Assembly: GCA_030038075.1 (NCBI GenBank)
Contig: JASHPO010000017.1
Location: 1-43,209 of the forward strand
Length of the DNA: 43,209 nt
Source: Nitrososphaerales archaeon
GTDB taxonomy: Archaea > Thermoproteota > Nitrososphaeria > Nitrososphaerales > CADDZS01
Direction of reading: 5' to 3'
Part shown: positions 31,333 through 40,062 of the stretch, piece after piece
Layout: each line of letters opens with the position of its first letter
Position numbering within the stretch: the stretch's first letter is position 1
Notes under the pieces: model-generated
The model's input: the letters and a program-made list of their open reading frames with translations, nothing else
Databases searched by the model: none
What the model was told of the DNA's origin: nothing
Made by a program: the position numbers and the translations under genes

Positions 31333-33408
31333 TTACCCGCTCACTTTTGATTCGCAGAAAAAATTCGAGCATTTTTGACTTGCAACTCGACGACCAATTA
31401 TCAGGACAATATTCGGCCAGCCACAAACGTTGCAAAGATTGTTCGCGGTCCTGATCAATCCGCGAGGGGGCAGAGGCGATGACGTTTTGCAACCACTGTT
31501 GTAGTTGGAGCATCGAATAAACCGCTTTTTTGTCTTGTACGATCTGATTGCAACAAGGCTCCCAGTTTTACACTTAGGGCAAGTACCGAGCGATAGATCT
31601 TTGTTCTTCTTGTATACAAGATTTCTCTCCCAGCCAAAATTTTGCAAATTCATTAGTTTTCGGACCGCTGCCCTAATCGTGGAAAGCTGTACCGCGATGA
31701 CAGGAGCTTCGCTTTCTTTCCCTATTTGCAGAAGCTCGATCATCTCTTCCAATGATTTTGTCATCTCTGGAGATACGATTTCTGGGCAATTCTCTCTTAG
31801 TTGATGCACGAGAAGCAGAGAATTTTCCTCGGGGGCAAGACCTTTGGACTTTCTGACGTATTTTCGCTCGATTAGTGTCGAGATTGTATCGGCTCTCGTC
31901 GATTTTGTCCCGATGTCCTCGTACTCCATTTTCGCAAGAAGTGTGGCGTCGTTGTATCTTGGAGGGGCGCGCGAAAACTTCGTTTCGTTGGACATTTTTT
32001 CAATTGGTATCTTATCTCCTTTTTCCAACTTGACGCCAGGTAGAGGATTAGCAGAGATTTTGAATGGATAGTACATCATCCATCCTTGTTCGATTACGGT
32101 CTGCCATTCCGTCTCGAATTCATTTGAGGAAATTTCAAAAAGCGCTTGTGTCCTTTCGATTATAGCATCTGACGCAAAGACGTTGAGGAACCTCCTGACA
32201 ATCAAATCGTACAGGTTTCTCTCGTCATCTGTCAGAGCCCCTTTTGGAATTTGACCCGTGGGATATATCGCAGGGTGTGCAGGGTCATCTCGTGAACCCT
32301 GCAGGGGATATTTTCTTCTGCGAGGGTCCGCCAGAAGCATACGGATCAGCTGTGAATAGACTTGGTTATCGTCGAGTTTGTGGAGTATTCTTTCTGGTTG
32401 AATTGCTGGCGGAAGTTTTTGGCTGTCTGTGCGTGGGTATGAAATTAATGCCTTGAGATAGAGTTTTTCAGCTGCTGTTAGCGCCCTAATCGGACTCATG
32501 CCATAATTGTAGAATGCTTGCTTTTGGAGTTCGCCCAAATCAAAGGGATATCTGGGCGGCAGCTTGATCGTATAATTTTGCAAAGATGTGACCACGGCGA
32601 ATTTCGCTTTAAGGGCTTCTGAATAGATTTTTTCGGCTTCTGGGAGGGTACGCACTGGCGAGTGCTTGTATCTAACTTCGAATGATACACCGTTGTTGTT
32701 AACGATGCACCTCAGGTCCCATGATGGGATAGGGACGTGTGTCCTTCCTTCAATTTCGCGATCTACGATAAAGGCAATAGTTGGGCCTTGGACTCGACCG
32801 ATTGTTACGTTTGCGAATTGTTCGCCACTTCCATTTGCAAGGCTGGTGAGGGCTCTCGACAGATTTATTCCCCAGAGGAAATCTATTTCGTGGCGAATTC
32901 TCCCTGCTGTTGCCAATGACACTTTGGCAACTTCTAGATTCAAGAAAGCGCGCCGTATCTCATCGTCAGTCAAAGTTGAGAACTTGGCTCTGAGTATGCG
33001 ATCAGGATTAGCGTGAATGAATTGTAAAATATTCGCCCCTATCGTTTCTCCCTCGATATCATAGTCACAGGCATTCACGAAATCAACCGCATTACTTGCA
33101 AATTTGGATATGTTCATGATTCTCCTTTGAAAGATTTGATACCGATCTTTTCTGCCTCGAACCCGTGCGGGATTCGTCTTTTCGAACCAGTCAACGTCAT
33201 ATGCAGGAAAAACTGCGCGTTCTGGAATTGGATCCTCGATCTGAAATAGATGACCTGAAGCGGAACAGACGAAGTAACTCTTTCCGTCAAACGCAACTGG
33301 TATCTCGTAGGTTTGATTTCTCAGCGGTACCCCTTTGGAGCCAAGAGCAGAAGCTATCCTCCTCGCAGCATCCGGTTTCTCAGCTAGCACGAGTGTAAAT
33401 TCTTGCAT
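31333..33408 (-). CDS. topA: DNA topoisomerase I (type IA)
   Basis: The 691-residue protein begins with a Toprim domain (LVLAEKPDAARRIASALG; DYDIEGE at 115-121) and has the catalytic tyrosine Y324 in LISYPRTDSQKLP. Type IA enzymes relax negative supercoils by single-strand passage. Two zinc ribbons end the protein (CPKCKTGS...CSNYNSGC and CNVCGW...CSNFFC). ATG start with GGGAG six to ten bases upstream. It is the first gene of a three-gene minus-strand unit. Confidence 0.95.
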   Translation of the reverse strand: MQEFTLVLAEKPDAARRIASALGSKGVPLRNQTYEIPVAFDGKSYFVCSASGHLFQIEDPIPERAVFPAYDVDWFEKTNPARVRGRKDRYQIFQRRIMNISKFASNAVDFVNACDYDIEGETIGANILQFIHANPDRILRAKFSTLTDDEIRRAFLNLEVAKVSLATAGRIRHEIDFLWGINLSRALTSLANGSGEQFANVTIGRVQGPTIAFIVDREIEGRTHVPIPSWDLRCIVNNNGVSFEVRYKHSPVRTLPEAEKIYSEALKAKFAVVTSLQNYTIKLPPRYPFDLGELQKQAFYNYGMSPIRALTAAEKLYLKALISYPRTDSQKLPPAIQPERILHKLDDNQVYSQLIRMLLADPRRRKYPLQGSRDDPAHPAIYPTGQIPKGALTDDERNLYDLIVRRFLNVFASDAIIERTQALFEISSNEFETEWQTVIEQGWMMYYPFKISANPLPGVKLEKGDKIPIEKMSNETKFSRAPPRYNDATLLAKMEYEDIGTKSTRADTISTLIERKYVRKSKGLAPEENSLLLVHQLRENCPEIVSPEMTKSLEEMIELLQIGKESEAPVIAVQLSTIRAAVRKLMNLQNFGWERNLVYKKNKDLSLGTCPKCKTGSLVAIRSYKTKKRFIRCSNYNSGCKTSSPLPPRGLIRTANNLCNVCGWPNIVLIIGRRVASQKCSNFFCESKVSG

Positions 33409-33464
33409 TCATTTTTACTCCCATTTTTTCCAGAAGAGGTGATTCGAGTACGAGAGACGCAATC

Positions 33465-33476
33465 GCTTTATTTATG
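33465..33476 (+). promoter_or_regulatory. TATA element of the mini zinc-ribbon gene
   Basis: GCTTTATTTATG is centred 28 bases before ATG 33499, matching a leaderless start there rather than at the in-frame ATG 33490. Confidence 0.5.
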
Positions 33477-33498
33477 AACTTCAGGTAATATGCGGCTG

Positions 33499-33660
33499 AT
33501 GCCCCTCGAAATAACTTGTTCTGCGTGTGGAGCGGTACTCTACTCCGGATTCGATCTGAGACCTCCCAAAGATGTCATAAGATCGAATGGCAACAAATGC
33601 AAAGCTTGCGGAAGAATTCTTCTGATATCAGATTTTGGAATAGAAATTTCCAAAACTTGA
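33499..33660 (+). CDS. 53-residue zinc-ribbon protein
   Basis: The frame ATG 33499 to TGA 33660 encodes a protein with CSACGAVLYSG and CKACGRILLIS, two CxxC pairs typical of a single zinc ribbon, plus a short C-terminal strand. An ATG three codons earlier (33490) is in frame. Its 3' end overlaps cofE by 33 bases on the opposite strand. Function is unknown; a role in transcription or RNA binding is common for such mini-proteins but not shown. Confidence 0.75.
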   Translation: MPLEITCSACGAVLYSGFDLRPPKDVIRSNGNKCKACGRILLISDFGIEISKT

Positions 33661-34518
33661 GGGCTGATTGTATCCCGTCCATAGCCCGGAAATAATCAAG
33701 CACCTTTCCGGCGAGATGATCATCTGCTTTTCGAATCTTGTCTTGGCAGCCTCGAAGGCGGATTCGACACCTCTAACCAAAGCAATTGGAATAGCTTCGT
33801 TAGCTTCACCCATCGAAATCTCCGCAGCCGTGGCAAGTTGATCGGCCAGGCCTCGGAGCGTAACTTTCAACTTGTTATTGAAGAGGTCTTCTGTTCCTCG
33901 GACGTCTATTGTCGGGCGAATACCAGCTGAAGCTATTGCGATTCCGACAGTTCCTAACCTTGTCGGGGTGACCCGACTGTCGGAAAGTATTACTCCGAGA
34001 TTCTTTATTTTTTTCTTTTTCTTATTGAAAAAGTGCAACAAATTGTGCCTCAATTTATTAGCGGTGAGTTGAGGCCTCTTCGGATACAGTATTGCCCAAC
34101 CCTCAGGAACGTTACTGAGATCGATACCTGCATTTGGAGCTAGGACGCCGTCCTTAAGCGCGAGCAAGAATCCCGGTACCCCTCCAAGGATTGACTCAGA
34201 CTCGTTCAAAACTAGTTGCGTCAACGCCGGTCTCATATTCTGTGTTTGAGCGATTCTTTTCGCCTTTTCTGATACCGAGACCTTGGACAAGTCCACGAAT
34301 CTTCCCTCGGACACTGCCGCGAATTTGCTTGAAACAACTATGATATCTCCGTGCTTAAGCACCGCTCCGTTTTTTTCGAGTTCTTCTATGATTACTGTCG
34401 AAAGGTTAAATTTTTCAAATCTTACAGCACATTTGATAGGGATCAATTCAATTGTTTGCAAGCGTTGCATAAAACCAAAAGTTCGAAGGTCCTCTATTGA
34501 ATATGTCGGAAGGGGCAA
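33628..34518 (-). CDS. cofE: Coenzyme F420-0:L-glutamate ligase CofE
   Basis: The 296-residue protein shows the CofE pattern: IELIPIKCAVRF, LKHGDIIVVSSKFAAVSEGRFVDL, GVLAPNAGIDLSNVPEGWAILYP, GVILSDSRVTPTRLGTVGIAIASAGI and ATAAEISMGEANEAIPIALVRG. It adds glutamates to F420-0 using GTP. A basic KKKKKIKNLG insertion follows residue 160. This matches the F420-dependent NpdG at 9.7 kb. The start at 34518 lies divergent from gcvT. Confidence 0.95.
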   Translation of the reverse strand: MPLPTYSIEDLRTFGFMQRLQTIELIPIKCAVRFEKFNLSTVIIEELEKNGAVLKHGDIIVVSSKFAAVSEGRFVDLSKVSVSEKAKRIAQTQNMRPALTQLVLNESESILGGVPGFLLALKDGVLAPNAGIDLSNVPEGWAILYPKRPQLTANKLRHNLLHFFNKKKKKIKNLGVILSDSRVTPTRLGTVGIAIASAGIRPTIDVRGTEDLFNNKLKVTLRGLADQLATAAEISMGEANEAIPIALVRGVESAFEAAKTRFEKQMIISPERCLIISGLWTGYNQPSSFGNFYSKI

Positions 34519-34529
34519 CTCGGTTCAAC

Positions 34530-34541
34530 GCTAATTAATCG
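34530..34541 (+). promoter_or_regulatory. Candidate TATA element for gcvT (leaderless)
   Basis: GCTAATTAATCG is centred 23 bases before the GTG start of gcvT, in the 39-base gap to divergent cofE. Spacing is slightly short of the archaeal norm. Confidence 0.35.
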
Positions 34542-34557
34542 GTAAACTACAGTTTTC

Positions 34558-35691
34558 GTGGCATTGCCAAGAAAGTCTCATCTGTATGATTATCATAAGG
34601 ATCACGCCAAGTTGACGGAATTTTCCGGATTTGAAATGCCAATATGGTACTCGAGCATTGTTGATGAGCACATGGCAGTAAGAAACTCGGCAGGATTGTT
34701 CGATGTTTCTCACATGGGCAGAGTTTCGATTGAAGGAAAGGGAGCAAACGATTTTATTTCTTATATTCTGACCACGAATCCATCAAGGGTACGAAACGGT
34801 AGAGCGTTTTATTCTGTCATTTGCAATGAAAAGGGCGGAATTATAGATGATGTCATTACAAACAAGTTTTCTGAATCTAGATATTCGATGGTAATTAACG
34901 CTGGAAATAGAGAGAAAGATTTAGCTTGGCTCGAGCGAATCTCACGGAACTATGATGTTTCTCTGGTGGATTACTCCGATACTTCAGCACTGATTGCATT
35001 TCAAGGTCCCTTGGCTCCCGAGATTATGCAGAAGCTGGTTAACGAGAATCTATCAGAACTCAATCGATTTTCATTCTTTGAATGCAAGGTCAACGGAGAA
35101 AGGTGCCTTCTGTCTCGCACGGGATACACGGGTGAAGATGGATACGAGATCACAATTTTCGATACTCCTTTGGATCGACCTCAACGGGCGCTGAGCATCT
35201 GGACGAAGTTGCTTGATTTGGGAAGGAGCTTTGGGGTTTTGCCTTGTGGCTTAGGCGCTCGAGACTCCCTTAGACTGGAGGCCGGCATGTGTCTCTATGG
35301 TCAGGATATCGATGAAAAGACTACTCCCATCGAAGCCTCTCTTGAAAGTACAGTCACCCTAGACGAAAGAGAATTCGTGGGCAAAGCGGTAATTGAGGGT
35401 CAAATGAAAAATGGTACCGAGAAAAGAAGAGTCACTTTTTCGATGATCGACCAGGGAATCCCAAGGCATGGTTTCGAGATTTTGTTTTCTGGAAGAAATG
35501 TCGGCCTGGTGACATCTGGGACCTTTTCTCCTCTGCTGAAAAGAGGAATCGGGATGGGTTATGTTCCATCTCCTCTATCCTTTCACGGACAAAAATTAGC
35601 AATTCAGATTAGAGACTCATCGAAGATATCAGAAATAGTGCCGGTTCCGTTTTACGATACTGCAAAATTTGGACACAAGAGAGTAACGTAA
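34558..35691 (+). CDS. gcvT: Aminomethyltransferase (glycine cleavage T protein)
   Basis: The 377-residue protein has FEMPIWYSSIVDEHMAVRNSAGLFDVSHMGR (near 23-53), the folate-site strand GGIIDDVITNKF and the GYTGEDGYEI motif, followed by GARDSLRLEAGMCLYGQDI. It transfers the methylene group from aminomethyl-GcvH to tetrahydrofolate or a tetrahydromethanopterin analogue. GTG start. gcvH follows after 28 bases. Confidence 0.96.
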   Translation: MALPRKSHLYDYHKDHAKLTEFSGFEMPIWYSSIVDEHMAVRNSAGLFDVSHMGRVSIEGKGANDFISYILTTNPSRVRNGRAFYSVICNEKGGIIDDVITNKFSESRYSMVINAGNREKDLAWLERISRNYDVSLVDYSDTSALIAFQGPLAPEIMQKLVNENLSELNRFSFFECKVNGERCLLSRTGYTGEDGYEITIFDTPLDRPQRALSIWTKLLDLGRSFGVLPCGLGARDSLRLEAGMCLYGQDIDEKTTPIEASLESTVTLDEREFVGKAVIEGQMKNGTEKRRVTFSMIDQGIPRHGFEILFSGRNVGLVTSGTFSPLLKRGIGMGYVPSPLSFHGQKLAIQIRDSSKISEIVPVPFYDTAKFGHKRVT

Positions 35692-35719
35692 TCTTATTTA
35701 CGGGACATCTAAAGTCATT

Positions 35720-36133
35720 GTGAAGTTTGTCTTGAAGGAAACGTACAATGTACCAGAGGGATACCAATACACCAAAGATCATGAGTGGATAATAGCAAAA
35801 GGATCAGCGTTCTTGGTCGGAATCACAGACTATGCCGCTAAAATGTTGAACGACATCGTTTATGTTAATCTTCCAGAAATATCCACATCCCTAAATCGCG
35901 GAGATGTTTTTGGACAAGTCGAATCAGTCAAGACAGTTTCTGACGTTTACATGCCAGCTTCCGGAAAAGTTCTCAAGACAAATTCCAAGCTCACTCAGAC
36001 TCCCGAGCTCGTTACAAATTCTCCGTACTCGGATGGTTGGATGCTCGAAATCGAATGTCCTGCTTTTGCTGAGGATTCTGTCGCACTTCTAAATGCAAAA
36101 GCATATTCTGACTATATTTTAAAATTGGAATGA
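35720..36133 (+). CDS. gcvH: Glycine cleavage H protein
   Basis: The 137-residue protein has YQYTKDHEWI at the start and the lipoylation loop GQVESVKTVSDVYMPASG with the lysine in ESVK. It shuttles the aminomethyl group between P, T and L proteins. GTG start. It forms an operon with gcvT, separate from the P-protein genes at the left edge. Confidence 0.97.
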   Translation: MKFVLKETYNVPEGYQYTKDHEWIIAKGSAFLVGITDYAAKMLNDIVYVNLPEISTSLNRGDVFGQVESVKTVSDVYMPASGKVLKTNSKLTQTPELVTNSPYSDGWMLEIECPAFAEDSVALLNAKAYSDYILKLE

Positions 36134-36144
36134 AAGAGACAGAA

Positions 36145-36154
36145 GCCTTAAAGG
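36145..36154 (+). promoter_or_regulatory. Candidate TATA element for aglB
   Basis: GCCTTAAAGG lies 33 bases before the aglB ATG, giving a start site about 6 bases before the codon. Confidence 0.4.
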
Positions 36155-36181
36155 TTATTCAAAGGAATTCACGCGGCGCGC

Positions 36182-38581
36182 ATGACCATAAAGGACACTG
36201 TCGCCGAGGCAAAGTCGGTTTTTTATCGTCCAGTAATGTCACGCCGAACGGCCACTATTTTCCTCGCGATGTCATTGATTTTTGTAGTGGCGCTGATTAT
36301 GCGGCTTTACCCCGCTCTTTACGGATGGTATCTGAACGAGTTCGACCCCTACTGGGATTACTACGCCTCACTCCATGTCGTAACTCTGGCGCAACAGCAC
36401 GGATTGTATTATGCGCTTTTCAACAATCCGGCAGGCTGCCCTCCAACTGATCTCTCCCAACTTTGTCACGACAACCAAGGTTACTTTTTCTGGCACGACA
36501 TAAGAACATGGTATCCTTGGGGGAGAAATGTTGCAGCGACCAGTCAAGTCGGCTTGGAATTGACAGGCGCGATTACATATCTCTTCATAAATTCGGTTCT
36601 GCACATCCCAATTTCGTATTACGACTGGCTGGTCTGGTTCCCAGTCATGATGGGTTCGCTTACAATCATCCCATTGTACTTCTTGGTCAAGAAAATTACG
36701 AGTAACAGTGCAGGAGGGATTTTTGCGGCGCTCATTTTCGCGGTTTCTCCACCCATCCTTGAAAGAGGAAACCTCGGGTGGTTCAAGTCAGAGCCTCTCT
36801 CATTATTTGTATCTTCCATTGGTGCTTACTTTTTCCTCACCATGTACAGCTCGAAAACAAGCCCCCGCGGGGTAATTATCAGAGGCGCGATTGCGGGCAC
36901 AATGTTCGGATATTCGATGATTGATTGGGGAGGCGGAGATCTGTTCTCTCTGATTTTTGCTCTTGTCTTCTTGGTAGCTCCTTTTGTAAAAAGCGTTGAT
37001 TTGGAAAAGACGGTTCGGGGAGGATCGGTTACCGTTGCCCTACTGTTATTCATTTCCGCGGTCACACCCCGCCCAGGTCCATCAATTATAACAAACGTAG
37101 AGGGTCTCGGTTTGCTTGGCTCTTGGCTGTTTACTTTCGTCGCATTCTTATTGAAAAAATATGGCGACCCTGTGCTGTACTTCCGCAACTTGGTAAAGGT
37201 TCTTTTGGTCGTGATCTTTGGAGGTCTAATAGCCGCGTCATTCGGCTTAATCGGTAGCCTGTCTGGAAGATACCTTACCGTACTCGATTCCACATTAAGG
37301 TCGACCAATCCGCTTGTACAATCAGTCGCAGAGCAGGCGATCCCTACCGGAAGTCAATTCTTTGCAGATTATGCGGTGATAATTCTGCTTGCCGGATTTG
37401 GCGCGTATATTGCGTTCCGTAGAAGAACAATTGAAGGCGTGTTTGCCCTAATTCTTGGCTTGACTGCCGTCTACATCGCTTCTTCGTTTGCAAGACTAAT
37501 GGTTTATTCTACCATCGGCCTCGCTGTTTTAGGAGCTATAGGCCTTGTTGAGCTTGGCGACGCCATGATGCGTCCGACCATGTCTTCGGTTAGCAGAAAG
37601 AAAACAAGAATATATGAATCCCGAAGCGAGGTAAAAGTCGTCTTTGCAGTAATGATCATAGCGCTCGTATCTGTCCCGATGTTTCTGCCGCTAAACGCGA
37701 ACTTTGCTAGTGCGGGTTACCAACTATCGAGCTCGGGATGGATGGCTAGTGCCAACGTTCCGACAAGCATCGCAAATGGAGGCACGGCATTTAATATTCA
37801 AAGCACTGACTGGTTGCAAGCTTTCTCTTGGATGAGACAGCTTGGACAAAACACGACTGTAATGGCCTGGTGGGACTATGGATATTGGATTGCTGTGATG
37901 GGAAACGTCACCACTCTTGCCGATAATGCGACAAATAATGAGACACAGATTTCTCTGATAGGTCAAGCTTTAATGGAACCGCCCCAGCAGTCTTTGCAAG
38001 TCATGAAAGACGAACTGCATTCCCCTGAGTATGTAGCAATCTTCGTAGTTGGCTACAGATTCATTCCTTCTGGTTCAAGCACCGAGTATTACATGCTAAC
38101 GGTTCCCACTCCATATCCGACGCCCGGTGGCGGTGATGAGTCGAAGAAGCAGTGGTTCATCGCAATTGGAAACGACACTGCTTATGGGGGGTGCGGATGT
38201 CTTGAGTCAACGTCCGGGCCGAATGCCCTGATGCAGCCAGACGACTTTACACCAACACCGTATTTCTGGGCGAATTCCACCTTCGGAACGATGATACCCT
38301 ACTTGTCCCAGGGATTGTTCTATGACCCAGCAACTCAGTCGACAGAGCAAGGGTACAGCGCTACGGTGCAGTCTGATGGGGCCAGCGGAATCAATGCTGG
38401 ATATACAGAGCTTTACACTTACCAGATGAACTATCCCGCTGGGAATACAACTAATCCCTTCTCGATCGCATTCGAATCATCGAGTATGACTGCGACAACA
38501 TCTGGATTGATAACTGCGGTACTAGTCTACAAGGTAAACTACAACGCGACCACTTGGCCGGCTCAAACACCCTACGAGTAG
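36182..38581 (+). CDS. aglB: Oligosaccharyltransferase AglB (STT3 family)
   Basis: The 799-residue membrane protein has about 13 predicted transmembrane segments in residues 25-500 and an extracellular C-terminal globular domain. The first loop carries the metal-ligand motif NEFDPYWDYY (D55). The catalytic WWDYG motif is at 563-567 (AWWDYGYWIAV). It moves a lipid-linked glycan to Asn in N-x-S/T of secreted and S-layer proteins. Asn-rich NxT sites in its own outer domain (for example NNET and NST) could be glycosylated. The last 28 bases overlap the following gene's TTG start. Confidence 0.95.
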   Translation: MTIKDTVAEAKSVFYRPVMSRRTATIFLAMSLIFVVALIMRLYPALYGWYLNEFDPYWDYYASLHVVTLAQQHGLYYALFNNPAGCPPTDLSQLCHDNQGYFFWHDIRTWYPWGRNVAATSQVGLELTGAITYLFINSVLHIPISYYDWLVWFPVMMGSLTIIPLYFLVKKITSNSAGGIFAALIFAVSPPILERGNLGWFKSEPLSLFVSSIGAYFFLTMYSSKTSPRGVIIRGAIAGTMFGYSMIDWGGGDLFSLIFALVFLVAPFVKSVDLEKTVRGGSVTVALLLFISAVTPRPGPSIITNVEGLGLLGSWLFTFVAFLLKKYGDPVLYFRNLVKVLLVVIFGGLIAASFGLIGSLSGRYLTVLDSTLRSTNPLVQSVAEQAIPTGSQFFADYAVIILLAGFGAYIAFRRRTIEGVFALILGLTAVYIASSFARLMVYSTIGLAVLGAIGLVELGDAMMRPTMSSVSRKKTRIYESRSEVKVVFAVMIIALVSVPMFLPLNANFASAGYQLSSSGWMASANVPTSIANGGTAFNIQSTDWLQAFSWMRQLGQNTTVMAWWDYGYWIAVMGNVTTLADNATNNETQISLIGQALMEPPQQSLQVMKDELHSPEYVAIFVVGYRFIPSGSSTEYYMLTVPTPYPTPGGGDESKKQWFIAIGNDTAYGGCGCLESTSGPNALMQPDDFTPTPYFWANSTFGTMIPYLSQGLFYDPATQSTEQGYSATVQSDGASGINAGYTELYTYQMNYPAGNTTNPFSIAFESSSMTATTSGLITAVLVYKVNYNATTWPAQTPYE

Positions 38582-39480
38582 CGGCCGTAAACTTGGAAGC
38601 TGCGAGTAAGGGAAGATTATCAAAGGTAGCAAAGGACGTATACTCACTAGTCTGGGAAGATCTCGATTCCGCTTACCCTTGGTTGAGCGCGAGCCAAGCG
38701 TTTGTTGTATTGGAGGACAACGTCCTAGTTTTTGACACGGGGTTTTCGGCAGATCAGGCAAAGACATTAGACCAAAGCATATCTGGAATTACAGACAAGA
38801 AACCGAGATATGTCGTTAATAGCCACGACCACCCTGAACAAGTATTCGGAAATTCATTCTTTTACAGAAAGTATTCTGGACAAGGTTTGGACATCGTTTC
38901 CAATGTGAATTGTGCGCGAAGGGTCCAAGAACTTGGTCCTCAAAGGCTGAGACAACTTCGCAAATCTGACAAAATGATTTCGTCACTGCTTACTTCAGTA
39001 AGGATAATTCCTCCCAACATAATCTACGATGAATCCGGATTAAAATTGGAAATCGAGGGCACAAAGTTCGTGATAATTCATCCCGAGAACGGAGCACATA
39101 CTCTGGGCGATACAGTGGTGGCAATTCCAGATAAGGGCGTTATGATCCTCGGCGACGTCCTGTGGAATTCATTCCTACCCGATCTTAAGGATGCAAATAT
39201 CGAAGCCTGGATCGAATTTTTGGAGAATATCGACTTCGGCACTTACTCGAAATTTGTTCCTGGACACGGAATCCCCTGTGGGAAGGAGGAGATACTTTCA
39301 TTTTCAAAATACTTGAGTGCAGTCCTCGAACACCTGCTCTCGGCAGATTCGAAAATGGAGAAAGACAAACTACGTTCGTGTTTTGAAATAGAAGGAAGCG
39401 AAAAGTGGAAATTCCATGATGTAGTGGACCAAAATATTAGCGCCCTCTTCAGTACACCTCTGGCGAAAAATTTGAAATAG
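38554..39480 (+). CDS. Metallo-beta-lactamase-fold protein with altered metal site
   Basis: The 308-residue protein has the MBL pattern: LVFDTGFSADQ, a first metal motif NSHDHPEQVFGN (91-96, where HxHxDH is expected, so D becomes E and H becomes Q), HPENGAHTLGDTVVAIPDKGVMILGDV and VPGHGIP. The altered site means one metal, both or neither may be bound. The TTG at 38554 lies within aglB. Later in-frame TTG (38593) is an alternative start. It may be co-transcribed with aglB. Confidence 0.75.
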   Translation: MAGSNTLRVAAVNLEAASKGRLSKVAKDVYSLVWEDLDSAYPWLSASQAFVVLEDNVLVFDTGFSADQAKTLDQSISGITDKKPRYVVNSHDHPEQVFGNSFFYRKYSGQGLDIVSNVNCARRVQELGPQRLRQLRKSDKMISSLLTSVRIIPPNIIYDESGLKLEIEGTKFVIIHPENGAHTLGDTVVAIPDKGVMILGDVLWNSFLPDLKDANIEAWIEFLENIDFGTYSKFVPGHGIPCGKEEILSFSKYLSAVLEHLLSADSKMEKDKLRSCFEIEGSEKWKFHDVVDQNISALFSTPLAKNLK

Positions 39481-39503
39481 CTCCGGATGGTACAAATAAC
39501 GGA

Positions 39504-39665
39504 ATGTCACAGCAGAAAGATCAAACACCCGAAGGGGGCCATGATGTGGAGCCCTGTCCTTACTGCAAGGGAACATTTCCGAAGGGTCTGCCGCTAGTGA
39601 ACGGCGAGACGCAGCTTCAAAGGCACATCAAAGTGTTTCACAGGCAATTCGCTCGGGACATTTAG
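39504..39665 (+). CDS. 53-residue C2H2-type zinc-finger protein
   Basis: ATG 39504 to TAG 39665 encodes a protein with CPYCKGTF and a later HIKVFH, the spacing of a C2H2-like finger with a long loop (about 20 residues between second Cys and first His). The rest is polar. The start lies 24 bases after the MBL-like gene. The role is not known. Confidence 0.7.
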   Translation: MSQQKDQTPEGGHDVEPCPYCKGTFPKGLPLVNGETQLQRHIKVFHRQFARDI

Positions 39666-40062
39666 CGACTAGTTTTTCTGAATGAGTTTGCTCTAGATAG
39701 TTCATCGAGATCGGCATTTTCCTGACCTCCTTCCCTATCTAAGAAGAGCATCCGCCGCTGCGTTGGCAATCACCGGGGTCGCGGCAATGGTGCCCGCCTC
39801 CCCAATACCTTTGATCTCCAAAGAATTTGCAAAGACAGTCGTCCCAGTACGAAACGATCTGATAAAGGGAACGTCTTCGGCCTGAGGAATTTTATTTTCG
39901 TCGTTAGCGATGTCTTCCAAGAGAGCCTTCTTCCTTTCTCTTTAGGGGTAAACCAACAAGAGAGGCTTCTGATTCCTGCCGGCGTTCTAAAGCGAGAATC
40001 TGGCTAGATACATCGTCTTAGAGAGCAGACAAATCGATCTACGGCTGTACTATAAAGTTTCG
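39666..40062. other. 397-base region with no intact gene
   Basis: Between the zinc-finger gene and the GHKL ATPase gene the only recognisable content is the molybdopterin-hydroxylase remnant listed separately. No tRNA, repeat or convincing small gene is seen in the rest. Confidence 0.6.
39735..39929 (-). pseudogene. C-terminal remnant of a molybdopterin-dependent hydroxylase large subunit (CoxL/XdhA family)
   Basis: The frame reads KALLEDIANDENKIPQAEDVPFIRSFRTG, then SLEIKGIGEAGTIAATPVIANAAADALLR and a stop. The KGxGEAGTIAxTPxxxNAxxDAL block is the hallmark C-terminus of xanthine dehydrogenase, aldehyde oxidoreductase and CO dehydrogenase large subunits, which are normally near 750-800 residues. 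An in-frame TAA lies just upstream, and no other part of the gene or its small subunits is found here. I read this as a decayed or deleted gene. Confidence 0.75.
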
